Positions 1 to 9,395 of a stretch of DNA of 64,000 nucleotides are shown here, in pieces. The notes beneath the pieces were generated by a model, which saw only the letters and a program-made list of their open reading frames with translations, made no database searches and was not told where the DNA came from. The position numbers and the translations under genes are program-made. Position 1 is the stretch's first letter, and the number at the start of each line of letters is the position of its first letter. The stretch is from an uncultured Bacteroides sp. (GTDB taxonomy: Bacteria > Bacteroidota > Bacteroidia > Bacteroidales > Bacteroidaceae), in contig NZ_OY762899.1 in NCBI RefSeq assembly GCF_963666545.1, positions 2,542,001 through 2,606,000 of the forward strand. Direction: 5' to 3'.

Positions 1-2
1 AT

Positions 3-1325
3 TTCTCTATTCGTGGAATAGCACCGGGTAAGTATCGCATTTATGCTTTACAGGATGCTGATCAGAATTTTGCTTTCTCACAGAAAAGTGAGGCATTGGC
101 TTTCAACGATTCACTCATCATACCAAGTTTGCAAGAGCGCTTGCGTCAAGATACCACTTGGATCGATTCTCTTACGGTAGATACTATTATGGAGCGCAAG
201 TACACTCATTATCTACCCGACAATGTGGTTCTTCGTTCGTTTCTGGAAGAGAGGCATTCCCAGTATCTGCAGAAAAGCGAACGATTGTCGCCGGAGAAGT
301 TCTCTCTCTACTTTGCTGACAGGGCCGATACATTACCTACTATTAAAGGGCTGAACTTCAATGAGAGAGATGCTTTTATTATTGAAAAAACCTCTAAGAA
401 CGATACCCTTCACTACTGGGTAAAGGATTCACTCATCTATAAACAGGATACATTACGCATGAGTTTGCGTTATCTCTTTACCGACACACTCAATCAACTT
501 GTTGTTCGTACGGATACACTCAATCTGTTGGTGAAGAAGGCAAAGGGTGGAACTAATAAAGAGCAACAGCAACCCAAGAAGAAAAAGAAAGGGCATGAGA
601 ACGATCCGGAACCAACGGTATTTTTGGCGATGACGCCTCATGTTCCGTCACCGATGAATGTTTATGATACGATCAATTTTGTCTTTGAAAAGCCTCTGAA
701 AGAATATAACAGTAAGGCGATTCACCTGAAACAGAAGGTAGATTCTTTGTTGTGGAAAGATGTTCCGTTTGTCTTTGAACGAGACTCCCTTGAACTGCGC
801 AAGTATAACTTGTTGTGCAACTGGGATCCGAATATGGATTATGAATTGACTGTCGATTCCATGGCATTTCAGGGTCTCTATGGCTTGCATAGCGACAAGC
901 TGAAGCAGGCTTTCAAGGTACGATCGCTTGATGAATACGGTGCGATCTTCTTTAATGTTAGCGGAATAGATACTACTGCGTTTGTAGAGCTACTCGACGC
1001 GCAGGATAAAGTATTGCTGAAAGCTCCTGTAATTGAGGGAAAGGCCGACTTCTACTATCTCAACCCCGGGAAATATTGCGCCCGACTTGTGGAAGATGTA
1101 AATGGCAACGGAATCTGGGACACAGGCAATTATGCAGAAAAACGTCAACCTGAGAAGGTGTATTACTATACACAAATACTTGATTTGAAGGCCCTTTGGG
1201 AGATAGAGCAAGACTGGAATGTAAATGCTAAACCTTTAGATAAACAAAAACTAGACGAACTTAAAAAACAAAAACCTGATGAAGATAAGAAAAAGAAGAC
1301 TAGAAAGAATAACCAAAGAAGGTAG
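3..1325 (+). CDS. Ig-like domain protein, 5'-truncated by window edge
   Basis: The reading frame is open from base 3, so the gene begins upstream; a TTG at 96 is internal, not a start. The visible first residues (GIAPGKYRIYALQDAD) look like the end of a beta-sandwich 'PGKYRI-AL-D' segment. A second such segment near the end reads NPGKYCARLVEDVNGNGIWD, which is typical of Bacteroides Ig-like (SbsA/Big_5-type) envelope proteins. The C-terminus is a lysine-rich tail (KPDEDKKKKTRKNNQRR). The protein is probably an exported or lipid-anchored envelope protein of unknown role; its signal peptide lies outside the window. It overlaps the start of the DUF3108 gene, suggesting co-transcription. Confidence 0.75.
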   Translation, partial: FSIRGIAPGKYRIYALQDADQNFAFSQKSEALAFNDSLIIPSLQERLRQDTTWIDSLTVDTIMERKYTHYLPDNVVLRSFLEERHSQYLQKSERLSPEKFSLYFADRADTLPTIKGLNFNERDAFIIEKTSKNDTLHYWVKDSLIYKQDTLRMSLRYLFTDTLNQLVVRTDTLNLLVKKAKGGTNKEQQQPKKKKKGHENDPEPTVFLAMTPHVPSPMNVYDTINFVFEKPLKEYNSKAIHLKQKVDSLLWKDVPFVFERDSLELRKYNLLCNWDPNMDYELTVDSMAFQGLYGLHSDKLKQAFKVRSLDEYGAIFFNVSGIDTTAFVELLDAQDKVLLKAPVIEGKADFYYLNPGKYCARLVEDVNGNGIWDTGNYAEKRQPEKVYYYTQILDLKALWEIEQDWNVNAKPLDKQKLDELKKQKPDEDKKKKTRKNNQRR

Positions 1326-2139
1326 AGGGTTTGGGTTAATGCTGCTTTTGATAGTGGGTTCTCTAGCTCTTGCTCTTCCGGCAAAGGCGCAGTGCGAAAC
1401 AAAGAATGATGCTTTCAAATCAGGTGAACTTGTGATGTACGACTTGTTCTTTAACTGGAAGTTCATCTGGACAAAAGCCGGATTTGCTAGTCTTACGACT
1501 AATGCAACGACCTACAATGGCAAACCTTCCTATCGGATGAACATGCTTGCAATAGGCAGCAAAAAAGCCGATTTCTTCTTTAAGATGCGGGATACGGTGA
1601 CATGTGTCATTGGTGAGGAACTTCAACCTTATTATTTTAAAAAGGCTGCTGAAGAGGGTAAGAGATATACCATTGATGAGGCTCGTTTCTCTTATCATAA
1701 TGGCGTGTGCTATGTGAAGCAAAAGAGAACGCATCGTGATGGAAAGGTTACAACATCGGACTATAACGATAGTCGATGTATTTATGACATGCTTAGCATT
1801 TTGGCACAAGCCCGCTCGTATGATCCTGTCGATTATAAGGTGGGGCAACATATAAAGTTTCCCATGACTACCGGACGCAAGGTGGAGGAACAGACGCTAA
1901 TCTATCGGGGGAAAAAGAGTTTTACTGCGGAGAATGACACCACTTATCGTTGCCTTGTCTTCTCTTTAGTTGAATATAAGAAAGGGTCGGAAAAGGAGGT
2001 GATTACTTTTTATGTCACTGATGATAAGAACCACCTTCCTGTGCGCCTCGATTTATATCTGAACTTTGGTTCGGCAAAAGCCTTTCTGCGTAGTGTCAGC
2101 GGCAACAGACACCCGCTCACCTCCATTATTCCAAACTAA
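1279..2139 (+). CDS. DUF3108 domain-containing exported protein
   Basis: A 286-residue protein of the DUF3108 type, function unknown. The chosen ATG gives a basic n-region (MKIRKRRLERITK) followed by a hydrophobic core and an ALPAKAQC cleavage-like site, so it is exported to the periplasm. The later ATG at 1339 would remove the positive charges and is less likely. The body carries the family's GELVMYDLFFNWKFIWTKAGFASL start and a C-terminal beta-rich half. The start lies 47 bases inside the preceding gene in another frame, so translational coupling is plausible. It ends 12 bases before the convergent cysS. Confidence 0.75.
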   Translation: MKIRKRRLERITKEGRGFGLMLLLIVGSLALALPAKAQCETKNDAFKSGELVMYDLFFNWKFIWTKAGFASLTTNATTYNGKPSYRMNMLAIGSKKADFFFKMRDTVTCVIGEELQPYYFKKAAEEGKRYTIDEARFSYHNGVCYVKQKRTHRDGKVTTSDYNDSRCIYDMLSILAQARSYDPVDYKVGQHIKFPMTTGRKVEEQTLIYRGKKSFTAENDTTYRCLVFSLVEYKKGSEKEVITFYVTDDKNHLPVRLDLYLNFGSAKAFLRSVSGNRHPLTSIIPN

Positions 2140-2151
2140 AGTGTGGAGGCA

Positions 2152-3630
2152 TTATTTATTCAGCCTCCACTCGCATCGACCGTCTTTCGTATCTTTAATC
2201 TCAAAGCCTAGTGCTGTCAGTTCATTTCTGATCTGATCCGAAGTAGCCCAATCTTTGTTGGCCTTGGCTTTCATACGCTGTTCCAACAACATATCCACTA
2301 CTCGTCCATAGGCAGCTTCACGTCCGTCGGAAGATCCAACTTCTTCTTTCAATCCCAGAATGTCGAACAGGAAGAGGTGGAATACCGCTTTGAGTTCTTC
2401 CAGGTCTGCTTCGGAGATGGTGTTGTTTCCGGCCAGAATGTTGTTGATGATCTTGGCACCATCGAACAGGTGAGAGATAACGATCGGTGAGTTCAGATCA
2501 TCGTTCATCGCCTCGTAACATTTAGCACGGATGCTCTTCACATCAACGTCCGAAGAAGCAGAGGTTTTTATTTTATCCAATCCGTCAACGGCCTCCATCA
2601 ATCTTTGCAATCCCTTATCAGAAGCTTGCAGGGCTTCGTTGCTGAAGTCGACTGTGCTGCGATAGTGTGCCTGAAGAATGAAGAAACGTATCGTCATCGG
2701 ACTGTAAGCTTGCGTTAGCATAGCGTGCGAGCCGGCAAAGAATTCATCGAGTGTGATGAAATTACCCAAAGATTTTCCCATCTTGGTGCCGTTCACGGTG
2801 ATCATGTTGTTGTGCATCCAGTAGTGCACCATGTCATCTCCTTGTGAGGCAACGGACTGTGCTATCTCGCATTCGTGGTGAGGGAACACAAGGTCCATAC
2901 CTCCGCCGTGAATATCGAAATGGTCGCCTAAGTACTTCCGTCCCATAGCAGTACATTCGCAATGCCAGCCGGGGAAGCCATTGCTCCATGGCGAAGGCCA
3001 ACGCATGATATGTTCCGGTTGTGCGCGCTTCCACAAAGCAAAGTCGGCTGAATTGTGTTTCTCTTCTTGCCCGTCAAGTTCACGGGTAGTGTTGAGCAAA
3101 TCGTCTATGTTGCGGCCGGAAAGCTTGCCGTAGTGATGGTCTTTATTATATTTGGGCACGTCAAAATAGACCGAACCCTTGCTTTCGTAAGCATATCCGT
3201 TATCGAGAATCTCTTTCACGAGTTGAATCTGTTCGATGATATGTCCGGATGCATGTGGCTCGATGCTTGGGGGCAATACGTTGAGTGCCTCCATGGCGTG
3301 ATGATAGCGGTTGACGTAATATTGTACCACTTCCATTGGTTCCAACTGTTCCAGTCGAGCCTTTTTGGCTATCTTGTCTTCACCTTCATCGGCATCGTGC
3401 TCCAAGTGCCCTACATCGGTGATATTGCGTACATAGCGCACTTTATATCCCAAGTGAGTGAGGTAACGAAAGAGCAAGTCGAAAGTGATGGCCGGACGGG
3501 CATGTCCCAGATGGGCATCTCCGTAAACTGTTGGTCCGCACACATACATGCCTACGTGTGGTGCATGTAGAGGAACGAACTGTTCCTTTTTTCTGTCTAA
3601 AGTGTTGTAAATCGTCAGTTGGTGCTCCAT
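2152..3630 (-). CDS. cysS: Cysteinyl-tRNA synthetase
   Basis: A class I aminoacyl-tRNA synthetase of 492 residues that charges tRNA-Cys in the cytoplasm. The N-terminus has [19 protein letters not shown], containing the first zinc-ligand cysteine and the HIGH-type HLGH motif. The zinc site continues with WHCECTAMG and [11 protein letters not shown], and KMGKSLGN is the KMSKS loop. The C-terminal DALR-type helical domain ends with ...[14 protein letters not shown]. Length is normal for the family. It is convergent with the DUF3108 gene and transcribed from its own upstream TAACTTTG box. Confidence 0.97.
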   Translation of the reverse strand: MEHQLTIYNTLDRKKEQFVPLHAPHVGMYVCGPTVYGDAHLGHARPAITFDLLFRYLTHLGYKVRYVRNITDVGHLEHDADEGEDKIAKKARLEQLEPMEVVQYYVNRYHHAMEALNVLPPSIEPHASGHIIEQIQLVKEILDNGYAYESKGSVYFDVPKYNKDHHYGKLSGRNIDDLLNTTRELDGQEEKHNSADFALWKRAQPEHIMRWPSPWSNGFPGWHCECTAMGRKYLGDHFDIHGGGMDLVFPHHECEIAQSVASQGDDMVHYWMHNNMITVNGTKMGKSLGNFITLDEFFAGSHAMLTQAYSPMTIRFFILQAHYRSTVDFSNEALQASDKGLQRLMEAVDGLDKIKTSASSDVDVKSIRAKCYEAMNDDLNSPIVISHLFDGAKIINNILAGNNTISEADLEELKAVFHLFLFDILGLKEEVGSSDGREAAYGRVVDMLLEQRMKAKANKDWATSDQIRNELTALGFEIKDTKDGRCEWRLNK

Positions 3631-3658
3631 AACGCTTTGATTTATTTTTTTGGAATTA

Positions 3659-3666
3659 CAAAGTTA
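3659..3666 (-). promoter_or_regulatory. Bacteroides-type -7 promoter box for cysS
   Basis: On the minus strand this reads TAACTTTG, a perfect match to the Bacteroides TAnnTTTG -7 consensus, 29 bases upstream of the cysS ATG. No clear -33 TTG is seen at the usual 19-21 bp spacing. Confidence 0.55.
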
Positions 3667-3864
3667 GAATAAATAGTTCATTTATAGGCCCATCAGAAGC
3701 CAATTTTCTATGTAAACCGAGCGAAAAGTAGAATAATAACTCGACCTTCTTGCATGTCTGTTTATTTCTGCTTTCTTAATAACTCGTTCGAATTCAAATT
3801 AAATCGTAAAACTATGGAGCGATAAAAACAGTTGCTGAAAATAGCTAATTTGTTTTCGATTTGC

Positions 3865-3872
3865 TATTTTTG
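3865..3872 (+). promoter_or_regulatory. Possible -7 box for the RhuM-like fragment
   Basis: TATTTTTG matches TAnnTTTG and lies 23 bases before the ATG of the RhuM-like fragment. A TTTG at 3849-3852 is too close (12 bp) to be a standard -33 element, so this is only tentative. Confidence 0.35.
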
Positions 3873-3895
3873 CAAGAATAAAATAAAATCGAACA

Positions 3896-4391
3896 ATGGA
3901 GGAACATGGAGAAATTATACTCTATCAACCTGATCAAACAATCAAGTTAGAAGTACATTTAGAAAACGAGACGGTATGGCTTACACAAACACAGATGAGT
4001 GAACTTTTTCAACGTGAAAGAACTGTTATCACCAAGCATATCAATAATGTGTTTAAGGAAAATGAACTTGACGAAAAAAGCAATGTGCATTTTTTGCACA
4101 TTGCTTTTTCTGATAAGCCAATAAAAGCGTACAGCTTGGACGTTATCATATCTGTTGGTTATCGGGTTAAATCAATTAGAGGTACACAATTCAGGCAATT
4201 TGCAAACAAAGTATTGAAAGAGTATAATAGAAATACACGCATATAAACATGCGCATGACCGGTTTCTTATCATAGATGACCAAGTATATCACATTGGTGC
4301 ATCGCTTAAAGATTTGGGAAAGAAACTCTTTGCATTTTCAAAACTTAATATTTTTGTTGATGTAATAATAGACAGATCGTCAAAGAAGTAA
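3896..4391 (+). pseudogene. Decayed RhuM-family gene with PLD-like tail
   Basis: The first 116 codons (3896-4246) match the N-terminal DNA-binding-like part of the RhuM family (IILYQPDQTIKLEV, VWLTQTQMSELFQ, YSLDVIISVGYRVKS). That frame stops at 4244-4246. In another frame, 4248-4391 encodes HAHDRFLIIDDQVYHIGASL and KDLGKKLFAFSKL before TAA at 4389. This segment has the spacing of a phospholipase-D-type motif (HxRx4Dx6G), with Arg in place of the usual Lys. The two pieces look like the N- and C-terminal ends of a longer gene joined by a large internal deletion plus a frameshift. Whether both came from the same ancestor is inferred. Confidence 0.6.
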
Positions 4392-4482
4392 GTTATGAGA
4401 TTGGATAGTGCCAGTTACCTCCTTTTTGTCAATAGCAAGATTATTGATTCTTAACACTACTTGCGACCTTCAAAAAAAAACA

Positions 4483-4532
4483 TTTAGGTGTTTTTGGAAT
4501 CTGTTTAGGTGGAAAAAGATCTTCTTTAGGTG
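4483..4532. repeat. Three TTTAGGTG repeats with exact 21-bp period
   Basis: TTTAGGTG starts at 4483, 4504 and 4525, each 21 bp apart, with unrelated sequence between the copies. The stretch is intergenic, between the RhuM-like remnant and the 3' end of the SNF2 gene. Two helical turns of spacing would place the copies on one face of the DNA. No function is known to me. Confidence 0.6.
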
Positions 4533-4611
4533 TTATTCGGGTAGCATCTAAGCATCTTGCTGAAGAGAACGCTTCTTCCGAGTGAAGAGAACCGTGCAGA
4601 TGACTCAACTA

Positions 4612-4685
4612 AACCGTCCTTTTGAGCAAGTGCAACCGTCATTTTGGAGAAATGCAACCGTCATTTGGCTCATCAGACGGTTGGT
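4612..4685. repeat. Three AACCGTC repeats with exact 22-bp period plus inverted copy
   Basis: AACCGTC starts at 4612, 4634 and 4656 (22 bp apart), each followed by C/A and a TTT(T)G/TTGG stretch. An inverted copy GACGGTT follows at 4676. The third direct copy and the inverted copy can form a 7-bp stem. The rest of 4392-4813 holds nothing gene-like besides this, the TTTAGGTG repeats and a terminator. Confidence 0.6.
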
Positions 4686-4689
4686 GCAT

Positions 4690-4722
4690 AAAAAAAGGAA
4701 GAAGTCGCAACTTCTTCCTTTT
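4690..4722 (-). terminator. Intrinsic terminator after the SNF2 helicase gene
   Basis: A perfect 13-bp stem (AAAAGGAAGAAGT / ACTTCTTCCTTTT) closes a 4-base loop at 4706-4709. Read on the minus strand it is followed by a run of Ts (A-run 4690-4696 on plus). It lies about 90 bases past the helicase stop codon. Confidence 0.75.
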
Positions 4723-4813
4723 ACCTTATATTAAACTCAAACTACTTTAAGATTACAGTGACAAATATACTACTTTACATCACAAAAGTCAAGTGTTTTG
4801 CCCTCTTTCTTTG

Positions 4814-7732
4814 TTATTCCAATAGTTTTTGCCATTCACTGTCCGTGAGTGTCTCCAGTGGATTGTTGTCCGTGATGAATGCCTCAGCCAGCTTTCTCTT
4901 TTCTTCTTGCAGTTGCACAATTTTCTCCTCGATGCTGCCTTGCGTGATGAATCGGTAGGCCATGACTTGCTTCTCCTGCCCGATGCGGTGAGCGCGACTG
5001 ACGGCTTGCATCTCTGCTGCCGGATTCCACCATGGGTCGACGATGAAGATATAGTCGGCCTGCGTTAGGTTGAGGCCTACACCTCCTGCTTTTAGGGAGA
5101 TGAGAAAAGCCCGGATGTTATCATCCTCCGAAAAGCGATCGATCTCTTCCTCGCGCTTTAAGGTCGTTCCCGTGAGCATGGCATACGGCCATCCACGTTT
5201 CTCAAAAGCTTCGGCTATCAACTCCAAATGCTTCACGAAAGAGGAGAAGATGAGTACCTTGTGTCCCTCACTTTGAAGCGTTTCAAAGGTGTTGACGATC
5301 TCTTCCAGTTTGCCCGAATCTTGGGTGAAATCATCAAAAACCATCTGAGGATGACAGGCCAATTGGCGTAACCTCATGATGCCGTTCAGTATGGTGAGGT
5401 TCTGGTGTTTGTGCTCGTTGGTCTTAATGTCCAGCAAGATGTTTCGCAAACTATTTTTCTCTTTCTCGTAGATGGTATGTTGTTCTTCTGCCATGTCGCA
5501 ATAAAGAATCTCCTCGGTGAGCGAAGGCAATTCCGGTGCTACTTCGTATTTGCTACGGCGCAGAATGAATGGCTCGATGATGTGCCTCAGCCGTTGTTTC
5601 ATCCGCTCGTCGCCCTGACGGATGGGAGCGATGAATTGCTTATTGAACTCACTTTCGGTGCCCAACAGTTCCGGCTGGAGGAAATGGAATTGTGACCACA
5701 GGTCTTTCAGCGAGTTTTCGATGGGCGTACCTGTAAGTACTAACTTCTGTTTACCTCTCAATTGAAAAGCAGCCTGTGAGGTCAGAGAATCGCTGTTTTT
5801 GATGTTCTGACTTTCGTCCAGCACAATGTATTCAAACGGATATTGGCTTAGCGTTTGAATGTTATTCCTCATGATGCCGTAGCTGGTGAGGATAATTTGA
5901 TGTTTCTTGAACGTCTTCGTTGGATTGGGCTGTTTTTGATTGCCACCCGCATATTCGTATACCGATAGATTGGTGAAGCGAGCTGCCTCTTTTCTCCAGT
6001 TGTGCAGCAATGAAGTAGGCACTACAATGAGTGAGGCAGGCCTTTTCTTCTTCAGTGGTGGAGCGAAGAGTGATAATTGCCCGTTTTCATCGACATCGGC
6101 TGCTGATGACTTCTCTTCAGCAGCAGGTTGAGAGTCCACTTTGTTGTATCTGTATTGCAGCAACGCCAGCGTTTGTATGGTTTTACCCAATCCCATGTCA
6201 TCGGCCAGGCAACCGCTGAATCGATGTTCCGACAAGTGAACCATCCACGATAATCCTTCTTGCTGATAGCGACGCAACTTTGCGTTGAAATGCTTGGGCG
6301 TTTCTACTATTTTCTTGGGTTGGTAAACGTGTACCTTTTCTTCTTTATCCGGAGTGATGATTGACTGCAATATGCCGATAAACGGTCTGTTCAGCCGAAT
6401 TGTCTTCTCCTTTTCTTCGCCCATTTCGAACAAATCGCTGTACTTGCTGAACCACTCTTCGGGCAGGATAACCGTTTGTCCGTCGGGTAAGATGTATTCT
6501 TTGATTCCTTCGAGTATATGCTTTTTAAAGCGGATGAAAGGAATCCGCAGATCGCCAATGATCACAGTGATGTGCAGCTCGAACCAATCGAGCTCATCTG
6601 TATAAGTTTGCTCTATGCGTATGTCGCTCAGGTAGTAGTCACTATCTGTTCTCGCATTCACTAATTTAAAACGTGTGGAGAGCATCTCTTTGTTCTCTGC
6701 AATCCATTCGGGCAATAGTTTTATCGGTTCTGTTTGTCGCAAAGCGAAATGCCCGTCGTTAACTTGTTTCAGTCCCGACTCTTTGAGCAATCGGATTATT
6801 TCTTTCTCGTACTCCATGTCTCGTTTGAAGTAGCGAATGCCTTTCTCTTCTTCACAAAACCAAACAACCTTTGGCGCTGTTGATGCATTGGGTGAAAAGA
6901 TCTTATCGTCGTAGCGGAACGTCAGTAACAATGCTTTTTCTGCAGCAATGCTTTCATCCACCGAGAGGATGGCTTCGCATTTTCTTATTTCTTCGATGAT
7001 GTTCAAGCCCGATGTGACGACCTCATGGCGCCTGATGGCGGGTACAACAATCTTTTCCATGTACTTAGCAGTGAACGATGCGTTCACACTAACCGATGTC
7101 TTGTGTGTAAAAGGAAGTATCCGTGCCGATTCGATATTTTGGAATACATGCAATTCTTTTCCCATCAGCATTGAAGCCGGGGAGGAGGTAAGCACTATGA
7201 CAGGTTTTTTATCTTGTAATGGCACGATTTTGCCTGCGCGGCTACACTGTATCGTATAGCTAAACTGCTCTTCGGTAGCAGTAAAGCGAAAGGCTGTTTC
7301 TGTAGGATGAGGTGTTGTTAGATAAACGTTGTGGTCATACATTAGGTTTGTTCCGGTTTGCTTCTCATAAAGAGGAAGCTTCTGAGCCTGAATAAGCTCT
7401 ACCATTTCGAGCAACTTCTTCTCAATATATGGGCGGACGATCTCTTTGAGCGTTTTATCAGTCAACTTACGAAAAAAATCACTGCTGTTCTTCTCTTTCG
7501 AGTAGATTTTCATCAGATACTTTTCCGTATAGTGGCTGGCTATCTCAATGGACTTTTGCTCTGCCTCGTTCATCTTGTCTATCACGGCATGCGATGCGTG
7601 AAAAGCTTGCTCAATGAGACGGATGGTACCATCCGCCTTTCTTTCGGCAGTATAAGGCACTAGCAATGCTCCCAGTACAGGGTGCTGCATTAATACAATA
7701 ACAATTTTGGTAGGGATGAGGTTTTCTTTCAT
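4814..7732 (-). CDS. SNF2-family DEAD/DEAH-box helicase
   Basis: A 972-residue SNF2/RapA-type ATP-dependent DNA translocase. Residues 1-470 are a family-specific region without a recognised motif. The ATPase core follows: motif I DDMGLGKTIQ near 512-520, DESQ (motif II) near 639, LTGTPIEN (motif III) near 667, and in the C-terminal lobe SLKAGGVGLNL and QAVSRAHRIGQ (motifs V/VI). No SWIM zinc finger is visible. Such proteins remodel protein-DNA or RNA-polymerase complexes; the substrate cannot be deduced here. The gene is 61 bp downstream of the GH3-like gene on the same strand and ends at a strong hairpin, so the two may be co-transcribed. Confidence 0.93.
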   Translation of the reverse strand: MKENLIPTKIVIVLMQHPVLGALLVPYTAERKADGTIRLIEQAFHASHAVIDKMNEAEQKSIEIASHYTEKYLMKIYSKEKNSSDFFRKLTDKTLKEIVRPYIEKKLLEMVELIQAQKLPLYEKQTGTNLMYDHNVYLTTPHPTETAFRFTATEEQFSYTIQCSRAGKIVPLQDKKPVIVLTSSPASMLMGKELHVFQNIESARILPFTHKTSVSVNASFTAKYMEKIVVPAIRRHEVVTSGLNIIEEIRKCEAILSVDESIAAEKALLLTFRYDDKIFSPNASTAPKVVWFCEEEKGIRYFKRDMEYEKEIIRLLKESGLKQVNDGHFALRQTEPIKLLPEWIAENKEMLSTRFKLVNARTDSDYYLSDIRIEQTYTDELDWFELHITVIIGDLRIPFIRFKKHILEGIKEYILPDGQTVILPEEWFSKYSDLFEMGEEKEKTIRLNRPFIGILQSIITPDKEEKVHVYQPKKIVETPKHFNAKLRRYQQEGLSWMVHLSEHRFSGCLADDMGLGKTIQTLALLQYRYNKVDSQPAAEEKSSAADVDENGQLSLFAPPLKKKRPASLIVVPTSLLHNWRKEAARFTNLSVYEYAGGNQKQPNPTKTFKKHQIILTSYGIMRNNIQTLSQYPFEYIVLDESQNIKNSDSLTSQAAFQLRGKQKLVLTGTPIENSLKDLWSQFHFLQPELLGTESEFNKQFIAPIRQGDERMKQRLRHIIEPFILRRSKYEVAPELPSLTEEILYCDMAEEQHTIYEKEKNSLRNILLDIKTNEHKHQNLTILNGIMRLRQLACHPQMVFDDFTQDSGKLEEIVNTFETLQSEGHKVLIFSSFVKHLELIAEAFEKRGWPYAMLTGTTLKREEEIDRFSEDDNIRAFLISLKAGGVGLNLTQADYIFIVDPWWNPAAEMQAVSRAHRIGQEKQVMAYRFITQGSIEEKIVQLQEEKRKLAEAFITDNNPLETLTDSEWQKLLE

Positions 7733-7793
7733 TCTTTCATCGTCTGTGCATCGGTCTCAATGACTTTTCACAGCGTAAATGGCGCAAATTTTA

Positions 7794-9305
7794 TTAAGCT
7801 TGGTTTAGTAAGATCATTTCTTCAATATACTGTCGGTGATTGCTCAAACGAGGAACTTTGTGCTGGCCCCCCAGCTTTCCTTTTTCTTTGAGCCAATCGT
7901 GAAACAGTCCTTTGCGTGCGGGTATCACCTCTAGCGGTTGCAGGGCGATATCTTTCCAGCGCTTTGCCTCGTAATCGGAGTTTACTTCCTTCAATGTTTT
8001 ATCGAGTACTGCGGCAAAATGTTCTATCGAATCGGGCATCTTGGCAAATTCTATCATCCATTGATGGCGGCACTTGGCGTTTTCGTCCATGAAGACGGGT
8101 GCGGCAGAATATTCGCACACTTGTGCACCTGTGTCGGCGCAAGCTTTGGCTAAGCCCTTCTCTGCATTGTCAATGATCAACTCCTCGCCAAAGGCATTAA
8201 TGAAGTGTTTGGTGCGACCTGTGATGATAAATTTGTAAGGACGGTTGTTGGTGAACTTCACTGTGTCGCCAATCATGTATCGCCAAAGTCCGCACGAAGT
8301 AGAGATGACCAATGCGTAGTTCTTATTGAGTTCCACTTCTTCGAGACTATATACTTTCGGATCTTCTTTGCCTACTTCCTCCAATGGGATAAACTCGTAA
8401 AAGATACCGTAATCGATCATCAGCAGCATGGCCGGATCAGAAAGATCATTTTGAGTCCCAAAATACCCCTCAGAGGCATTGTATGTCTCTACGTAGTGCA
8501 TCTTGTCAGAATGAATCACCTGTTCGTATTGATCGCGATAGGGGGTGAAACTGACGCCACCGTGGAAGAATACTTCCAGATTGGGCCACACCTCCTCCAG
8601 TGTATGCTTTCCTGTCTTCTCGAGAATGCGCTTTATCAGCACCAGAAACCAAGAGGGAACACCCGATAAGTTGGTTACATTGGTGTGTATGGTGCTGTTG
8701 GCTATTGCTTCTATTTTGCTTTCCCATTCGCCCATCAGCGCAATCTTCTTGCCGGGTACGCGGATTAAGTTGACCAGCGGATTCACGTTTTGTATCAGTA
8801 TGGCAGATAAGTCGCCCACCAAACTATGGTTTGAATTCAGATTAGGGCTGTGGCTTCCACCCAATATTAATCCTTTACCTGAAAAGAATCGGCTATCGGG
8901 GTTCATCCTGAAGTACAAAGCCATGGCATCTGCACCCCCTTTATAGTGAATGTCCTTCAGCGCTTCCTTGCTTACCGGCAGAAATTTACTTTTATCATTT
9001 GTGGTTCCCGATGACTTGGCAAACCAACGTATTTCCGAAGGCCAAATCAGGTTCTTCTCTCCTGCACGCAAACGCTCTACATAAGGCTTAACATCATCAT
9101 AAGTTTGTATGGGGAGGCGCTTCTTAAACTCATCGTAGTTTGAGATCGTCTTGTAGTCATATTTTCTTCCCCATTCAGTGTCGGCCGCTTGTTTAAGTAA
9201 GCGATTCAATACATTGTGCTGTATCTCTCCCGCCTGCGTGGCAAATAGGTCTATTTCTTTTAAACGTGAATTAAAAAGTTTACTTATGATTTTGGTACTA
9301 TTCAT
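7794..9305 (-). CDS. GH3 auxin-responsive-promoter family protein (acyl-adenylating)
   Basis: About 503 residues of the GH3 family. Plant members conjugate amino acids to acyl acids through an acyl-AMP; the bacterial role is undefined. The motif SSGTTNDKSKFLPVS matches the nucleotide-binding loop of the adenylating superfamily, and YNASEGYFGTQ and the ITGRTKHFINAFGEELI segment fit the second and third family motifs. An upstream GTG at 9335 was rejected as start because it lies within the probable -7 box; the ATG at 9305 gives MNSTKIISKLF. Divergent from pfkA and probably leading into the SNF2 gene. Confidence 0.88.
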   Translation of the reverse strand: MNSTKIISKLFNSRLKEIDLFATQAGEIQHNVLNRLLKQAADTEWGRKYDYKTISNYDEFKKRLPIQTYDDVKPYVERLRAGEKNLIWPSEIRWFAKSSGTTNDKSKFLPVSKEALKDIHYKGGADAMALYFRMNPDSRFFSGKGLILGGSHSPNLNSNHSLVGDLSAILIQNVNPLVNLIRVPGKKIALMGEWESKIEAIANSTIHTNVTNLSGVPSWFLVLIKRILEKTGKHTLEEVWPNLEVFFHGGVSFTPYRDQYEQVIHSDKMHYVETYNASEGYFGTQNDLSDPAMLLMIDYGIFYEFIPLEEVGKEDPKVYSLEEVELNKNYALVISTSCGLWRYMIGDTVKFTNNRPYKFIITGRTKHFINAFGEELIIDNAEKGLAKACADTGAQVCEYSAAPVFMDENAKCRHQWMIEFAKMPDSIEHFAAVLDKTLKEVNSDYEAKRWKDIALQPLEVIPARKGLFHDWLKEKGKLGGQHKVPRLSNHRQYIEEMILLNQA

Positions 9306-9334
9306 TATTGGTTGTAAAATAACGTTTGATAGCA

Positions 9335-9342
9335 CAAAAGTA
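9335..9342 (-). promoter_or_regulatory. -7 box for the GH3-like gene
   Basis: Minus-strand TACTTTTG is a perfect TAnnTTTG match located 29 bases upstream of the ATG at 9305. It also rules out translation from the GTG at 9335. Confidence 0.55.
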
Positions 9343-9395
9343 AGCTTATTTATCTTTTTTTTCTATCTTTACCACGAAAATATCGTTAAAACTAT

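Noticed and set aside
4483-4685. CRISPR array
   Set aside because: Repeats are 7-8 bases with 13-15 base gaps, much too short, and no cas genes are near.
9306-9335. GTG start at 9335 for the GH3-like gene
   Set aside because: It overlaps the TACTTTTG promoter box; ATG at 9305 fits better.
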